Below, piece after piece: positions 38,431 through 49,221 of a stretch of 64,000 bases of DNA. Each line of letters opens with the position of its first letter. Position 1 is the first letter of the stretch. Below the pieces are notes generated by a model. That model saw nothing but the letters and a program-made list of their open reading frames with translations, had not been told where the DNA came from and made no database searches. The stretch covers positions 847,923 to 911,922 of the forward strand of contig NZ_KE161030.1 of assembly GCF_000412335.2 (NCBI RefSeq), read 5' to 3'. The translations under genes were made by a program, and so were the position numbers. The stretch comes from Cedecea davisae DSM 4568. GTDB lineage: Bacteria; Pseudomonadota; Gammaproteobacteria; Enterobacterales; Enterobacteriaceae.

Positions 38431-40119
38431 ATGGCAATTTCGGACACACCCTCACAGCGCATCACCGGCGCAGAACTGATTGTAAAAATGCTGGAACATC
38501 ATGGCATTACCACAGTTAGCGGTATTCCTGGCGGCACGGTATTGCCGCTCTACAATGCGCTGAGCCAAAGCACCCGCATTCGCCATGTTCTGGCGCGCCA
38601 CGAGCAGGGCGCGGGGTTTATGGCGCAGGGCATGGCGCGTACCAGCGGTAAACCTGCGGTCTGCATCGCCTGTAGCGGTCCGGGGGCGACCAACCTGGTC
38701 ACCGCGATTGCCGACGCCCGCCTCGACTCCATTCCTCTGGTTTGTATTACCGGGCAGGTGCCTACCTCGATGATCGGGGCGGACGCTTTCCAGGAAGTCG
38801 ATACCTACGGCATTTCGATTCCCATTACCAAGCATAACTACCTGGTGCGCAGCATCAGCGACTTGCCGCAGGTGATTACCGACGCATTCCGTATCGCCCA
38901 GTCCGGCCGCCCTGGCCCGGTATGGATAGACATTCCGAAAGATATTCAGACCGCAGAAATTGAGATTACCGAACTGCCGGAAGTGGCCGCTCCTTCTGCT
39001 GCCCCGGCCTTCGACCATCAGGACATTGCCCGCGCGGCGGCGATGATTAACGAAGCTAAACGCCCGGTATTGTACCTTGGCGGCGGGATTATCAGCGCGG
39101 GCGCAGCGGAGCAGGCTCGCGAACTGGCTGAGCGTGCCGGGCTGCCAACAACCATGACGCTGATGGCGCTGGGGACCCTTCCGGCGCGGCACCCTCTTTC
39201 TCTCGGCATGCTGGGCATGCACGGCGCGCGCAGCACCAACTTCATTCTTCATGAAGCCGATCTGCTGATTGTCCTCGGCGCACGCTTTGATGACCGCGCT
39301 ATCGGCAAAACAGAAGAATTCTGCCCGAACGCCAAAATTATCCATGTGGATATCGACCGCGCCGAGCTGGGTAAAATTAAGCAGGCCCACGTAGCGATTC
39401 GCGGCGATGTTGGTGAAGTGCTGCGCCAGCTGACCCCGCAGACCAAAGCGCTGCCGCGCGGCGAATGGCTGCAAACGGTCGCTAATTTGCAGCGCGAGTT
39501 CCCGTTTGCCATGCCGGGCGAGGACAACCCGCTGATGCCTTACGGGCTTATTAAAGCGGCGGCGGCCTGCGTGGATGACGAAGCAATCATAACGACCGAC
39601 GTGGGCCAGCATCAGATGTGGGTGGCTCAGGCTTATCCGCTTAATCGCCCTCGCCAGTGGCTGACTTCCGGCGGGCTGGGCACCATGGGCTTCGGCTTAC
39701 CGGCTGCGGTTGGCGCGGCGCTGGCTGAGCCGACGAGAAAAGTGCTGTGCTTCTCCGGCGACGGCAGCCTGATGATGAATATTCAGGAAATGGCTACCGC
39801 AGCGGAAAACAATCTGGATGTGAAAATCATCCTGATGAACAACCAGGCGCTGGGGCTGGTTCATCAGCAGCAAACCCTGTTCTATCAGCAAAATATCTTT
39901 GCCGCGACCTACCCTGGCATGACTGACTTCCTGACCATTGCGCGCGGTTTTGGCCTCGCTACCTGCGATTTAAATCAGGCAGAAGATCCGCAGGCTGCGC
40001 TCCAGGAGGCGATTTCCCGCCCGGGGCCATGCCTGATTCATGTGCGCATCGACGCGGACGAAAAAGTATTCCCGATGGTGCCGCCGGGTGCCGCCAACAC
40101 TCAGATGATTGGAGAGTAA
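38431..40119 (+). CDS. ilvB: Acetolactate synthase I, large subunit
   Basis: IlvB catalyses the first common step of valine, leucine and isoleucine synthesis, using thiamine diphosphate, FAD and Mg. The 562 residues match E. coli. The ThDP glutamate lies in the N-terminal part (LARHEQGAGFMAQG), and the FAD region is central. The ThDP/Mg motif GDGSLMMNIQEMATAAENNLDVKIILMNN lies at about 445-475. It is 4 bases from ilvN and controlled by the ivbL attenuator. Confidence 0.97.
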   Translation: MAISDTPSQRITGAELIVKMLEHHGITTVSGIPGGTVLPLYNALSQSTRIRHVLARHEQGAGFMAQGMARTSGKPAVCIACSGPGATNLVTAIADARLDSIPLVCITGQVPTSMIGADAFQEVDTYGISIPITKHNYLVRSISDLPQVITDAFRIAQSGRPGPVWIDIPKDIQTAEIEITELPEVAAPSAAPAFDHQDIARAAAMINEAKRPVLYLGGGIISAGAAEQARELAERAGLPTTMTLMALGTLPARHPLSLGMLGMHGARSTNFILHEADLLIVLGARFDDRAIGKTEEFCPNAKIIHVDIDRAELGKIKQAHVAIRGDVGEVLRQLTPQTKALPRGEWLQTVANLQREFPFAMPGEDNPLMPYGLIKAAAACVDDEAIITTDVGQHQMWVAQAYPLNRPRQWLTSGGLGTMGFGLPAAVGAALAEPTRKVLCFSGDGSLMMNIQEMATAAENNLDVKIILMNNQALGLVHQQQTLFYQQNIFAATYPGMTDFLTIARGFGLATCDLNQAEDPQAALQEAISRPGPCLIHVRIDADEKVFPMVPPGAANTQMIGE

Positions 40120-40122
40120 GCC

Positions 40123-40404
40123 ATGCAGCAATCAACCGTTATTCTGGAACTTACGGTACGCAACCATCCGGGCGTGATGTCTCATATCTGCGGCCTGTTT
40201 GCCCGCCGCGCATTTAACGTAGAAGGCATCCTATGCCTGCCGCTGCCGGAAGGCGACCAGAGCCGCATCTGGCTACAGGTTGAGGACGACAGCCGCCTTG
40301 AGCAGATGGTTAGCCAGGTCGATAAGCTGGAAGACGTGGTGCAAATTATCCGCCACGCCGATGACCCGGGCATTTTCAACCGACTAACCGCCTTTGTGCA
40401 GTAA
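40123..40404 (+). CDS. ilvN: Acetolactate synthase I, small regulatory subunit
   Basis: IlvN is the valine-sensing ACT-domain subunit that activates IlvB and confers feedback inhibition. The 93 residues (E. coli 96) form a single ACT domain: [41 protein letters not shown] precedes the start, 4 bases after the ilvB stop. It converges with lldD. Confidence 0.96.
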   Translation: MQQSTVILELTVRNHPGVMSHICGLFARRAFNVEGILCLPLPEGDQSRIWLQVEDDSRLEQMVSQVDKLEDVVQIIRHADDPGIFNRLTAFVQ

Positions 40405-40413
40405 ATGAAATGA

Positions 40414-40439
40414 GGCTTTCAACCCATTTTTTGAAAGCC
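40414..40439. terminator. Hairpin between convergent ilvN and lldD
   Basis: A nine-pair stem GGCTTTCAA / TTGAAAGCC encloses an eight-base loop, 10 bases after the ilvN stop. The minus-strand side is followed by TCATTTCATTT. It is moderate as a terminator for either gene. Confidence 0.55.
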
Positions 40440-40492
40440 CCGTCATTGATTACAGCGCAGAGTGGAACCCATGCCGAAGGAACGGCATTCCG

Positions 40493-41635
40493 CTATAGCC
40501 CCTGGCGAACCAGCAGTTCCGGGGTAATTTCAGCGATGGAGCGTGCGCCGGTTAGCGTCATCGCTACCCGCATCTCTTTCTCTATCAGGTCCAGCAGGTT
40601 GCTGACTCCGGCTTCACCGTGGGTCGCCAGGGCGTAGAGGAAAGCGCGGCCCAGCAGCACGGTATCCGCGCCCAGCGCAATCATGCGTACCACGTCGAGG
40701 CCGTTGCGAATACCGCTATCGGCCAGAATAGCGATGTCGCCTTTCACCGCATCGGCGATGGCGGGCAGGGCGCGAGCGGAAGAAAGCACGCCGTCCAGCT
40801 GGCGTCCACCGTGGTTTGACACCACTATCCCATCCGCGCCAAAACGCACCGCGTCTTTCGCATCTTCGGCATCAAGGATCCCCTTAATAACCATTGGGCC
40901 ATCCCAGAACTCGCGGATCCACTCCAGGTCGCTCCAGGAGATAGACGGGTCAAAGTTTTTTGCCAGCCAGCCAATGTAATCTTCCAGCCCGGTCGGTTTG
41001 CCCAGGTAGGCGGAAATATTGCCCAAATCATGCGGGCGGCCGTTCAGCCCTACATCCCACGACCACTGAGGATGCGTAACCGCCTGCATATAGCGGCGCA
41101 GCGCGGCGTTCGGGCCGCTCATCCCCGAGTGGGCGTCGCGATAGCGGGCACCCGGCGTTGGCATATCCACGGTAAACACCAGCGTTGAGCAGCCGGCGGC
41201 TTTTGCCCGCTCCAGCGCGTTGCGCATAAATCCTCTGTCTTTCAGGACATAAAGCTGGAACCACATAGGGCGGTTGATAGCCGGGGCCACTTCTTCAATC
41301 GGGCACACCGAAACCGTCGAGAGCGTGAAGGGAATGCCTTTGGCGGCCGCGGCCTTCGCCGCCTGCACTTCACCGCGACGGGCATACATACCGCACAGCC
41401 CAACGGGCGCAAGGGCGACCGGCATTGACAGCGTTTCGTTAAACAGTTTGGTTTCGAGACTCAGCGCCGACATATTTTTCAACACGCGCTGCCGGAGAGC
41501 CACCTGCGCCAGATCTTCCACGTTACGCTTCAGGGTGTGCTCCGCGTAGGCTCCCCCGTCGATATAGTGGAATAAAAATGGCGGCAGAATGCGCTCGGCG
41601 GCGGCACGGTAGTCGGTTGCTGCGGAAATAATCAT
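40493..41635 (-). CDS. lldD: L-lactate dehydrogenase (quinone), FMN-dependent
   Basis: LldD oxidises L-lactate to pyruvate and passes electrons to the respiratory quinones at the inner membrane. The 380 residues have the alpha-hydroxyacid dehydrogenase barrel, with [20 protein letters not shown] and the FMN/substrate histidine region [15 protein letters not shown]. coli LldD is 396 residues; this copy stops early with VRQGL, losing about 16 C-terminal residues but no catalytic motif. Its start overlaps the lldR stop by four bases. Confidence 0.96.
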   Translation of the reverse strand: MIISAATDYRAAAERILPPFLFHYIDGGAYAEHTLKRNVEDLAQVALRQRVLKNMSALSLETKLFNETLSMPVALAPVGLCGMYARRGEVQAAKAAAAKGIPFTLSTVSVCPIEEVAPAINRPMWFQLYVLKDRGFMRNALERAKAAGCSTLVFTVDMPTPGARYRDAHSGMSGPNAALRRYMQAVTHPQWSWDVGLNGRPHDLGNISAYLGKPTGLEDYIGWLAKNFDPSISWSDLEWIREFWDGPMVIKGILDAEDAKDAVRFGADGIVVSNHGGRQLDGVLSSARALPAIADAVKGDIAILADSGIRNGLDVVRMIALGADTVLLGRAFLYALATHGEAGVSNLLDLIEKEMRVAMTLTGARSIAEITPELLVRQGL

Positions 41636-42420
41636 CGTTTCTGTTCCCTTTTTTCATCACTTGCTTCGTCCGGGAGGCGGGTAATACGTGCCTGACGGGC
41701 TTCATCTTCTTGCAGGGTTTTAATCGTGGAGTGGACAAACCCCAGGTGCGACTGGGCGGCACGCCTTGCCCGCTCGGCATCACCCGCGAGTATGGCTTTC
41801 AACAGCTCGTCGTGCTGTTCGGTAAGCCCGGCGAAAATAGCCGGAACGGTATACATGCGCTGGCGGCTGTGCAGCACCGAGGATTGCAGCAGATCGAAGA
41901 ATCCGCGCATGGTCTGGAGCAGCACGATATTGTGCGAGGCTTCGGCAATCGCCAGGTGAAACCGCACGTCGGCCTGGGCCGCAAGATCCGGGTCATCGCT
42001 TTCTTTAAACTTGAGGGTGGCGTCAAAACAGGCGATCAGTTTTTCTTTATCGGCGGGCGTGGCGCGCATTGCCGCATACCAGGCCGTGCTGCCCTCGATA
42101 GTGTGGCGCGCTTCGAGGATATCCAGCTGATAGTTAGGATCGCCCTCAACCAGCGTTTTCAGCGGCTGAACAATACGTTGTTCCGACCACTGTTCTATTT
42201 GGTAACGAAGATAAGTGCCGCCGCCCCGGCGGCTGGCAAGCACGCCTTCACCAATTAGCTTCTGAATGGCTTCGCGCAAAATAGACCGCGAACAGCCCAG
42301 CTCTGCGGCGAGCTGACGTTCGGCGGGCAACCGCATGCCCGCCTCCAGTTTGCGTTCATTAATCAGCGCCTTAACACGTTCAACCATCTGGTCGGCAAGG
42401 CGCGGTACTGCTTGGGTCAT
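41632..42420 (-). CDS. lldR: L-lactate-responsive regulator LldR
   Basis: LldR is a GntR/FadR-type regulator of the lld operon, relieved by L-lactate. The 262 residues (E. coli 258) have an N-terminal winged helix (about 12-75, with [41 protein letters not shown]). A FadR C-terminal (FCD) domain has the metal-binding histidines ([15 protein letters not shown]). It overlaps lldP upstream and lldD downstream by ATGA, so the three genes are coupled. Confidence 0.95.
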   Translation of the reverse strand: MTQAVPRLADQMVERVKALINERKLEAGMRLPAERQLAAELGCSRSILREAIQKLIGEGVLASRRGGGTYLRYQIEQWSEQRIVQPLKTLVEGDPNYQLDILEARHTIEGSTAWYAAMRATPADKEKLIACFDATLKFKESDDPDLAAQADVRFHLAIAEASHNIVLLQTMRGFFDLLQSSVLHSRQRMYTVPAIFAGLTEQHDELLKAILAGDAERARRAAQSHLGFVHSTIKTLQEDEARQARITRLPDEASDEKREQKR

Positions 42421-44072
42421 GGGATCATCCAGGTTAAAACATAAGCCTGCAGCGTGGTAATTACGCCCACCATGCAGGTGAATATCAGGCTGTGTTTCAC
42501 GGTAAAGCGGAACAGGTCTGACTCCTTACCTACCAGCCCCACCGCGGCGCAGGCAATGGCGATAGACTGCGGCGAAATCATCTTGCCGGTCACGCCGCCG
42601 GTGGTATTAGCCGCCACCAGCAGCAGGTCTGAAACGCCAATCTGCTGCGCCGTTGTGGCCTGTAATGCGGCAAACAGCGCGTTGGAGGAGGTGTCTGAAC
42701 CGGTCAGGAACACGCCCAGCCAGCCGAGGAACGGCGAGAAGAAGGTAAAGGCGTGGCCGGTATGGGCCAGCGCCAGAGCCAGCGTCGCCGACAGCCCGGA
42801 ATAGTTTGAAATAAACGCGAACGCCAGCACCATGCCGATGGAGTAAATCGGCAGCGCCAGCTCCTTCAGCGTTTCCCCGAAGGTTACCAGCGCCGCTTTT
42901 GGCTTCATGCGCAGGTAAACAATCGAAATCAGCGCGGCCACCAGGATGGCGGTGCCGGTCGCGGAGAACCAGTCGAACTTGTAGACCGCCGCATAGGGCG
43001 CGCTTGCGGCAACGACCGGTGGCATTTTGGCGACCAGGTTGTCGAGAAACGGCACTGAGAAATTATAGACCCAGTCTGCCAGCGCTCCGCCTTTAGCAAA
43101 CAGCGCTTTAAACGGCGGTATGCTCCACAGCGTAACGGTGGCGGTTAAAAACAGGAACGGCATCCACGCCCGAATAATCTGCCGCCCGCTGTATTTCTGC
43201 GGCGCAACAGCCTGCTCGCCAGCCGTTTCATCTATGTTATCAAAGCGGAAAATACGCACCGGCTTCCATACGCGCAGGAAGGCCGTCAGGCACACCAGCG
43301 ACACCAGAGAGGAGATAATATCCGGCAGCTCAGGGCCGATGAAGTTGGAGCTAAGATACTGGGCGATAGCAAATGATCCCCCGGCGACCATCACCGCAGG
43401 CCACGTCTCTTTGATGCCTCGCCAGCCATCCATAATCGCCATGATCCAGAACAGCACGATAATCGTCAGGAACGGCAGCTGGCGGCCAACCATCTGGCCG
43501 ATTTCGAAGCTGTCCAGCCCGGTGACCTGGCCGGCAACAATAATCGGGATCCCCATTGCGCCGAAGGCGACCGGCGCGGTGTTGACTATCAGGCACAGCC
43601 CGGCGGCGTAAAGCGGCTTAAAGCCCAGGCCAACCAGCAGCGCGGCGGTAATGGCGACCGGCGCGCCAAATCCTGCGGCACCTTCCAGAAACGCGCCGAA
43701 CGAGAAACCGACAATTAACATTTGCAGACGCTGGTCCGGCGTAATCGACAGGATAGACGAGCGAATAATGTCGAACTGCCCGGTTTTGACGGAAATTTTA
43801 TACACAAAGACCGCGGCAACAATTATCCAGGCTATTGGCCACAGGCCATAAAAGAAACCATAAACAACCGAGGCAAGCGCTCTGTCCACCGGCATGCGGT
43901 ACAAAAACAGGGCAACCAACAGGGCGAGAATGACCGTCAACGTGGCGGCTTTATAGCCCTTCATCCGCAGCTTAATCAGCGCGAAGAAGAAAAACAGGAT
44001 CGGGATAGCCGCAATCAGGCTGGACAGCCAGATATTCCCGAGCGGATCGTAGAGTTGTTGCCAGACTTGCAT
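42417..44072 (-). CDS. lldP: L-lactate permease LldP
   Basis: LldP is a proton-coupled uptake system for L-lactate, D-lactate and glycolate. The 551 residues match E. coli and hold about 12-14 membrane helices, including the conserved [27 protein letters not shown] and [20 protein letters not shown]. It is the first gene of lldPRD. Two LldR operators lie upstream. Confidence 0.96.
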   Translation of the reverse strand: MQVWQQLYDPLGNIWLSSLIAAIPILFFFFALIKLRMKGYKAATLTVILALLVALFLYRMPVDRALASVVYGFFYGLWPIAWIIVAAVFVYKISVKTGQFDIIRSSILSITPDQRLQMLIVGFSFGAFLEGAAGFGAPVAITAALLVGLGFKPLYAAGLCLIVNTAPVAFGAMGIPIIVAGQVTGLDSFEIGQMVGRQLPFLTIIVLFWIMAIMDGWRGIKETWPAVMVAGGSFAIAQYLSSNFIGPELPDIISSLVSLVCLTAFLRVWKPVRIFRFDNIDETAGEQAVAPQKYSGRQIIRAWMPFLFLTATVTLWSIPPFKALFAKGGALADWVYNFSVPFLDNLVAKMPPVVAASAPYAAVYKFDWFSATGTAILVAALISIVYLRMKPKAALVTFGETLKELALPIYSIGMVLAFAFISNYSGLSATLALALAHTGHAFTFFSPFLGWLGVFLTGSDTSSNALFAALQATTAQQIGVSDLLLVAANTTGGVTGKMISPQSIAIACAAVGLVGKESDLFRFTVKHSLIFTCMVGVITTLQAYVLTWMIP

Positions 44073-44113
44073 GCAGGATTCTCCAGGGTGATGCGTGTAT
44101 CGTTTCTTATTAG

Positions 44114-44128
44114 ATTGGTAGGACCAAT
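44114..44128. promoter_or_regulatory. LldR operator, proximal to lldP
   Basis: ATTGGTAGGACCAAT is a perfect six-pair dyad around AGG. It matches the LldR/FadR-type operator ATTGGTNNNACCAAT. It lies about 42 bases before the lldP start. Confidence 0.85.
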
Positions 44129-44237
44129 TTTGTTATGTAGAGCAAATGATGGCTAATGGTTAACGTTGTGTTAATCGATGGCAATGGTCTGGCGAGGATT
44201 TATCGGCGTTTTGTAGAAAAGTGCACGTTTTTATCTG

Positions 44238-44252
44238 AATTGGTAGGACCAA
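44238..44252. promoter_or_regulatory. LldR operator, distal
   Basis: AATTGGTAGGACCAA repeats the core TTGGTAGGACCAA of the proximal site. The two centres are 125 bases apart. E. coli lldP also has two LldR operators flanking the promoter, thought to act by looping. The distal site touches the end of the cupin gene's terminator. Confidence 0.8.
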
Positions 44253-44281
44253 AAAAGCCCCTTTTCCGGGTGGAAAAGAGG
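44251..44281 (-). terminator. Rho-independent terminator of the cupin gene
   Basis: On the minus strand CCTCTTTTCC / GGAAAAGGGG (ten pairs, one wobble) with an ACCC loop is followed by CTTTTTTGG. It lies 41 bases after the cupin stop and prevents read-through into lldP. Confidence 0.75.
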
Positions 44282-44322
44282 CGGAATGTTAAAGTTTCTG
44301 GCGGGGAGGGGAAAAACCGTCG

Positions 44323-44718
44323 TTATTTTTTGTACTGCTCGTCGCTGACCTTTTCCAGCCACTCAACCGGGCTGCCGTTTAGCGACTCGGCGATGGCGAT
44401 ATGGGTCATCGCGGTTTGTGGCGAAGCGCCGTGCCAGTGCTTAACGCCTTCCGGTATCCATACAATATCGCCCTGATGCATCTCCTGAATTTCGCCGCCC
44501 CATTCCTGTAACCATCCCCGCCCCTGGGTGATGATGAGCGTCTGCCCGAGGGGATGGGTATGCCAGGCGGTACGTGCGCCGGGTTCGAAAGTTACCGTAG
44601 CGCCGCCCACGCGGGCGTTATCGCTGCCGCTGAACGGAGCATCGATGCGAACCGTGCCGGTAAAATAATTCTCAGGCCCTTTTTGCGAGGGCAGCGAGCC
44701 GCTGCGGGTAATTTTCAT
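44323..44718 (-). CDS. Cupin-domain protein
   Basis: 131 residues from the ATG at 44718, which is preceded by GGAGA; an ATG 24 bases earlier has no ribosome site. A single cupin barrel carries motif 1 [22 protein letters not shown] and motif 2 [17 protein letters not shown], which supply metal-binding histidines. This matches the cupins annotated as (R)-mandelonitrile lyase-like or carboxymuconolactone-associated. The substrate is unknown. It lies between lldP and the bufferin-type operon, with its own terminator. Confidence 0.85.
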   Translation of the reverse strand: MKITRSGSLPSQKGPENYFTGTVRIDAPFSGSDNARVGGATVTFEPGARTAWHTHPLGQTLIITQGRGWLQEWGGEIQEMHQGDIVWIPEGVKHWHGASPQTAMTHIAIAESLNGSPVEWLEKVSDEQYKK

Positions 44719-44856
44719 CGTCTTCTCCAGATGGAACGTCACTGTGCGTAGAAATACAGTAGACCCGATCCAGAAAGGGCACTAGCCGGTGAAATCTGCA
44801 AGAACCTATGAATGGGATTCATGAGTCTCAGTCAGAACCAGGCCCCGGCGAGAGGT

Positions 44857-45324
44857 TTAAACCAGGACAAAGAAACGATCGAGCGACCAGCGGCCTGCGC
44901 CCCGGGAGAGGATGAGCAGCAGCAGCCCGCCCCAGATCAGGTGCGTTGGCCATGCGTCCGGGTAGACGAAGATTTCAATCACCAGCGTCATAAACAGCAG
45001 TCCTGCGGCGGCGAAGCGTGAAAACAGGCCAAGAACCAGCAATACGGGGAAGCCATGTTCGGCCAGCGTCGCCAGGTGAGCGGCAATATCGTAGGGAATC
45101 AGCGGTAGCGCGTATTCGGTGCGAAACAGCTCGTAGGTGGACGGTTTTAAGGTCATAAAACCGGTCACTTTGGTGCGGCCGGACAGGAAAAATACGGCGG
45201 CGATGCCGACGCGTGCAATCAGCAATAACAGGTTATCGCTCACATAGCGCTCAAGAGTGCGCCAGGCGTTATTCCACAGCGAGCGCAACCCGTGCTCCGG
45301 GGAAGAAAATTCAGTCGTTTTCAT
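44857..45324 (-). CDS. DoxX-family membrane protein, last gene of the bufferin operon
   Basis: 155 residues from the ATG at 45324, preceded by TTGAGG; longer frames read through the upstream gene. Four hydrophobic helices include [20 protein letters not shown] (the DoxX signature region) and [31 protein letters not shown]. It lies 14 bases after the DUF2063 gene. DoxX genes are common fourth members of bufferin operons (bufD); their role there is not settled. Membrane localisation is firm. Confidence 0.85.
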   Translation of the reverse strand: MKTTEFSSPEHGLRSLWNNAWRTLERYVSDNLLLLIARVGIAAVFFLSGRTKVTGFMTLKPSTYELFRTEYALPLIPYDIAAHLATLAEHGFPVLLVLGLFSRFAAAGLLFMTLVIEIFVYPDAWPTHLIWGGLLLLILSRGAGRWSLDRFFVLV

Positions 45325-45338
45325 AGTGGCCTCAAAGG

Positions 45339-46091
45339 TTAACGTTCCGGGGCGGCAAAAACGCCGCTGTGTAACAGGTGGCTGAAAAAAGTGCCGAGAG
45401 CTAATGCGGGCTCTGCCAGCAATGCCCGCTCGCTTGCCTGTTGAAGGTTCGCGCCGTCGTGGCAGGCGGAAAGAAACACGGCTCCGCCCCGGCTTAATGG
45501 TCCGGCAACTATCTGCCGTTGCTGCCGCACCAGCAGAGCGCCCTCTGCGCACCAGGCGATGTTTTCTGGCGCTTCCAGCCCATAGCGATTGAACTGCCAG
45601 AGGGTGAAGGCCGGTAAGGTCGGGTGCCATTGCCAGCGCACGCCGTCCCGCAGTTTTAATTTCCGCATAGCCAGCTCATCGGTTGAGAGGTGTGCCAGCG
45701 CGTTGGTATCCAGCGGCGGCGAGTCTTTGGCGCAAAAGACCTCAAGCCACAGCCAGTCCAGTTGCGCCACAGCGCTTAAATAGGGCAGTTCACCCGCCGC
45801 CGCCCAGGCTTCAATAAAGGCGGGAAAGGTCTTGCCATAGCGAATTAATTCTCCTTCTGTTGGGCGATGTTCAAGCGCGTAGCTGCGAGCCATTTCCCGA
45901 AAAAACTCGCTGCCCGTCAGGCTGGCAACGCTGGGGAAATTAGCCTCCAGGGCATCAATACAGGCTTTCAATACGCCGTTGCGGTAGACGGCAAAACCCG
46001 GCTGGCTCAGCAGATGAGCCAGTTCCGGCGAATCTTCGCCATAAATTGCGCCAATAAAGGCCCGCTGATAGCGACTCAGGGCTGTATTCAT
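45339..46091 (-). CDS. bufC: DUF2063 protein, BufC-like partner of the MNIO enzyme
   Basis: 250 residues. The N-terminal DUF2063 domain (about 8-95) contains [52 protein letters not shown] second domain extends to about 245. In bufferin clusters this protein recruits the precursor peptide to the MNIO enzyme. Its start overlaps the preceding gene by four bases (ATGA), so the two are coupled. The identification rests on domain and context. Confidence 0.82.
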   Translation of the reverse strand: MNTALSRYQRAFIGAIYGEDSPELAHLLSQPGFAVYRNGVLKACIDALEANFPSVASLTGSEFFREMARSYALEHRPTEGELIRYGKTFPAFIEAWAAAGELPYLSAVAQLDWLWLEVFCAKDSPPLDTNALAHLSTDELAMRKLKLRDGVRWQWHPTLPAFTLWQFNRYGLEAPENIAWCAEGALLVRQQRQIVAGPLSRGGAVFLSACHDGANLQQASERALLAEPALALGTFFSHLLHSGVFAAPER

Positions 46092-46924
46092 GGCTGCTCT
46101 CCGGCGGTATTAAGGATCTGCTGAGCTCGCTCCCGCTCTGCAATCAGCTCCGCAAATGCAGGCAGGTTATCGTCCCGCTCGATAAGCGTAGGTATTGCGC
46201 CAGCCTGCTGGATCAGGCGCTGATACAGCTGCCAGACATCGGCAGATATCGGCGCGTCATGGCTATCAATCAGCAAATCGCTGCCGCCTTCATCGCGGCT
46301 GAACCCCGCCAGATGGAGCTCGGTAATCCGCTCAACAGGGAAGCGTGCCAGCCAGGCTTCGGCATCAAATCCCAGATTATGGGCGCTGAGCCAGACGTTA
46401 TTGAGATCGAGCAGCAGGCCGCATTGCGTCCGGTTGCTTACCTCGTTAAGAAACTCAATTTCGTCCCACTCATGCCCGGGTATCTGCAAATAATGTGTCG
46501 GATTTTCCAGCGAGATCTGGCGACCCAGCGCATCCTGTGTACGGTTAATGTTGTCGATAAGCCGGTTCATGACCTGCGTGGTTCGCGGCACCGGCAGCAG
46601 ATCGGGGTAATAAATGCCTTCCCAGCGTGACCAGGCCAGGTGCTCGGAAACCAGAGCCGGTTTAATATCGTCAATAAGCGCCTTTAGCTGCTTCAGCAGT
46701 TTGCCGTCCGGCGCGGAGTCTGCCGCCAGAGAAAGCGAAACGCCGTGCAGGGAAATCGCGTGCTGTTGGCGAATCGCCTCCAGCCATTCTCTGCGTGGGC
46801 CACCCGGCATCAGGTAATTTTCACTATGGACTTCATACCAAACGTCCGGCGGGCTGGCGTAAGCCTCCGCATAATGCCCGGGCTTTAAGCCCAGCCCGGC
46901 ACCGAGTTTTTCCGTTGTTGTCAT
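46088..46924 (-). CDS. bufB: DUF692 multinuclear iron (MNIO) enzyme, BufB-like
   Basis: 278 residues of the DUF692 TIM-barrel family. The members use two or three iron ions to modify cysteines in ribosomal peptides. The metal-binding landmarks are visible: [57 protein letters not shown] and DSHDAPI. It lies 18 bases after the cysteine-rich precursor gene and overlaps the DUF2063 gene. The likely reaction is conversion of precursor cysteines to thiooxazoles, as in characterised bufferins. Confidence 0.87.
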   Translation of the reverse strand: MTTTEKLGAGLGLKPGHYAEAYASPPDVWYEVHSENYLMPGGPRREWLEAIRQQHAISLHGVSLSLAADSAPDGKLLKQLKALIDDIKPALVSEHLAWSRWEGIYYPDLLPVPRTTQVMNRLIDNINRTQDALGRQISLENPTHYLQIPGHEWDEIEFLNEVSNRTQCGLLLDLNNVWLSAHNLGFDAEAWLARFPVERITELHLAGFSRDEGGSDLLIDSHDAPISADVWQLYQRLIQQAGAIPTLIERDDNLPAFAELIAERERAQQILNTAGEQP

Positions 46925-46942
46925 GCGAGTGGCCCCCGTTAT

Positions 46943-47257
<315 letters not shown>

Positions 47258-47306
47258 TCAGAGATTAATTAAGAGCGTTATTTCCTCCTTATTAAATAAA
47301 ACCAGG

Positions 47307-48074
47307 TTAATTGCCTGAGGTAATATTCACGGCTTTGAAAATAGTGCGCGCGACGTTTTTCGGGTCATACAGCATCGGCACATGGCTAACCGGCAATTCG
47401 GTTATCTGAGCGTGAATCTTTTTCGCCATCGCACGTTCCAGGTCCGGATTAATCATGCGGTCATTGCTGCCGACCAGGAACCAGCTCGGCTTCTGCTGCC
47501 AGGCGGCGCTGCTCACCTTCTCGGTAAAACTCGCGGCGGCAATGGGCATCTGGGTGATGCCGATAATATTTTGCGCCTCAGGCGTGGCGTCCTGGGCGAA
47601 GTCGGTGGCGACGGCCTTAGGATCGAGGCTCAGGAAACCGTCAGCCCCTTTGATAATTTTTGCGCTGCCCGGCGGAGCAGGGAAGCTATTGGCTAAGTCA
47701 GCGGTAGACTGGCCGGGTGAGGGTGCGAAGGCGTTGATATACACCAGCCCTTTCACTTTCGGATCGTTGCCCGCCTCGGTAATCACCGTTCCGCCCCAGG
47801 AATGGCCAACCAGGATAACGTCGCCTTTGGCGCGGGCAATGGCTCGTTTTGTCGCAGCCACGTCATCCGCAAGAGACGTTAAAGGAATTTGTGCGGTGAT
47901 AATTTCGTAATGGCGCGTTTGCAGCACTGGGATCACCTGCTCCCAGCTGCCAGTGGCGTCGGCAAATGCACCGTGAACCAAAACAATGGTGTGCTGGGTT
48001 TCAGCTTGGGCGGCAAATCCGCTCATCAGGCCGGTGGCTGTCAGCGCCAGCAGCGTTTTACGCAATGGTTTCAT
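47307..48074 (-). CDS. Exported alpha/beta hydrolase
   Basis: About 255 residues from the ATG at 48074, which has GGAGA 7 bases upstream; an ATG 12 bases earlier is less well placed. A signal peptide (MKPLRKTLLALTATGLMSGFAAQAE) is followed by an alpha/beta-hydrolase fold. It has the oxyanion region LVHGAFADATGSW, nucleophile elbow GHSWGG, acid near SNDRMI and histidine in VSHVPML. The substrate is unknown; close families are annotated as esterases or salicylate-esterase-like. It precedes the bufferin operon on the same strand. Confidence 0.87.
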   Translation of the reverse strand: MKPLRKTLLALTATGLMSGFAAQAETQHTIVLVHGAFADATGSWEQVIPVLQTRHYEIITAQIPLTSLADDVAATKRAIARAKGDVILVGHSWGGTVITEAGNDPKVKGLVYINAFAPSPGQSTADLANSFPAPPGSAKIIKGADGFLSLDPKAVATDFAQDATPEAQNIIGITQMPIAAASFTEKVSSAAWQQKPSWFLVGSNDRMINPDLERAMAKKIHAQITELPVSHVPMLYDPKNVARTIFKAVNITSGN

Positions 48075-48101
48075 GTTGTTCTCCATTTAGAAAAGAAAGC
48101 G

Positions 48102-48365
48102 TTAGCGGTAAATATCCGCGCTGCCGAAATAGCTGTTATTGCCCCCGGCGGAAACGATGCGGTAGGCGCTGGCACCGGCTTTATCGGCTTTTGCGGCCAG
48201 GCTGGCGTTGAGCTGGCTCAGGGAGAGGGTGGTGCCGCTGCTTTCAGACACGGTGCCGATTTTGACCAACCCCTGAGCGTGGTTAACTTCTTTGGCGGCA
48301 AAAGCCGGAGAAACGGCAGCGGCGATAATCAGCGGGAGCAGCAGGTTGCGGATAAGTTTCATCAT
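48102..48365 (-). CDS. DUF1471 (YhcN/BhsA family) periplasmic stress protein
   Basis: 87 residues with a signal peptide (MMKLIRNLLLPLIIAAAVSPAFAA). A DUF1471 domain follows, with AQGLVKIGTVSESSGTTLSLSQLNASLAAKADKAGASAYRIVSA and the usual closing GSADIYR. E. coli relatives (BhsA, McbA, YhcN) respond to acid, copper or oxidative stress. It lies 27 bases upstream of the hydrolase gene and may be cotranscribed with it. Confidence 0.88.
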   Translation of the reverse strand: MMKLIRNLLLPLIIAAAVSPAFAAKEVNHAQGLVKIGTVSESSGTTLSLSQLNASLAAKADKAGASAYRIVSAGGNNSYFGSADIYR

Positions 48366-48573
48366 AAGCCTCGCAAGAATCAGTTCGTTAAACGGGTTGC
48401 CGCCGTAACGTTTGGCGGATGGCCTTATTTAACGCGTTCTTTGTATGCGGGCTGTGTCAGGCGCGGGGCGATTTGTTTTGTTGTTTAGCTAAATGAGGTG
48501 TGGATACATAACAACACAATTCTTCGGTGAGAGTGCCCTCTCCCCGGGCGGGAAGAGGGCACGATTAAGAAGG

Positions 48574-49221
48574 TTAAAGCCCTTCCTGGCTCTCTTTTTT
48601 GGCTTCAGCGGCGCGGATGGCGCGATACCAGCGCGGGTGGTGTTTCTGCGCCCAGCGGCGGCTGACCTTTCCGGCAATCATGCCTTTAATCGAGCCTTTC
48701 ACCCAAAATGCCATGTACATATGGATAAGGATGGCGTGGATCAAAATAATGGCGGAAGCGGCGTGGATAAGCAGGCCGTAGCGAATCATCCAGATAGGGA
48801 AATAATCGGCGAACCAGGGCCGCCAGATAATAATTCCGGTCACCAGCAGCACGAAAATCATGCTCATAATGGTCCAGAACATCATCTTTTGCCCGGCGTT
48901 ATATTTCCCGACATCAGCCACTTTATGCTCGTTGCCTTTCAGCACTTCAACAATGCCTTTCAGCCAGGGTAAATCCTGCTTGTCGGGAATGTTGTGATGC
49001 ACAAAACGGGCGAACATAAACATCAGCGCGACGAAAATAGCCACGCCAAAGTACGGGTGCAGAATGCGCCCCATTTGTGGCGTGCCGAACGTTTCCGTCA
49101 GCCATTGCAGCGTTGGGAAAAACAGCGCAATGCCTGAAAGCGACACAAGAAAGAAGCACACTACTACCGTCCAGTGACAGGCACGGTCGATGAATTTCGT
49201 TCTGACAATCATCTTACTCAT
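48574..49221 (-). CDS. fdnI: Formate dehydrogenase-N, cytochrome b556 subunit
   Basis: The membrane subunit that passes electrons from the iron-sulfur subunit to menaquinone. The ATG at 49221 gives 215 residues (E. coli FdnI 217), [17 protein letters not shown]. Four membrane helices and conserved histidines ligate two haems b. It overlaps fdnH by 8 bases. Sequence details ([32 protein letters not shown]) are closest to FdnI rather than FdoI. Confidence 0.94.
   Translation of the reverse strand: MSKMIVRTKFIDRACHWTVVVCFFLVSLSGIALFFPTLQWLTETFGTPQMGRILHPYFGVAIFVALMFMFARFVHHNIPDKQDLPWLKGIVEVLKGNEHKVADVGKYNAGQKMMFWTIMSMIFVLLVTGIIIWRPWFADYFPIWMIRYGLLIHAASAIILIHAILIHMYMAFWVKGSIKGMIAGKVSRRWAQKHHPRWYRAIRAAEAKKESQEGL

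Noticed and set aside
38452-39612. A 386-residue open frame on the minus strand opposite ilvB
   Set aside because: It is an antisense shadow; ilvB is complete and certain on the other strand.
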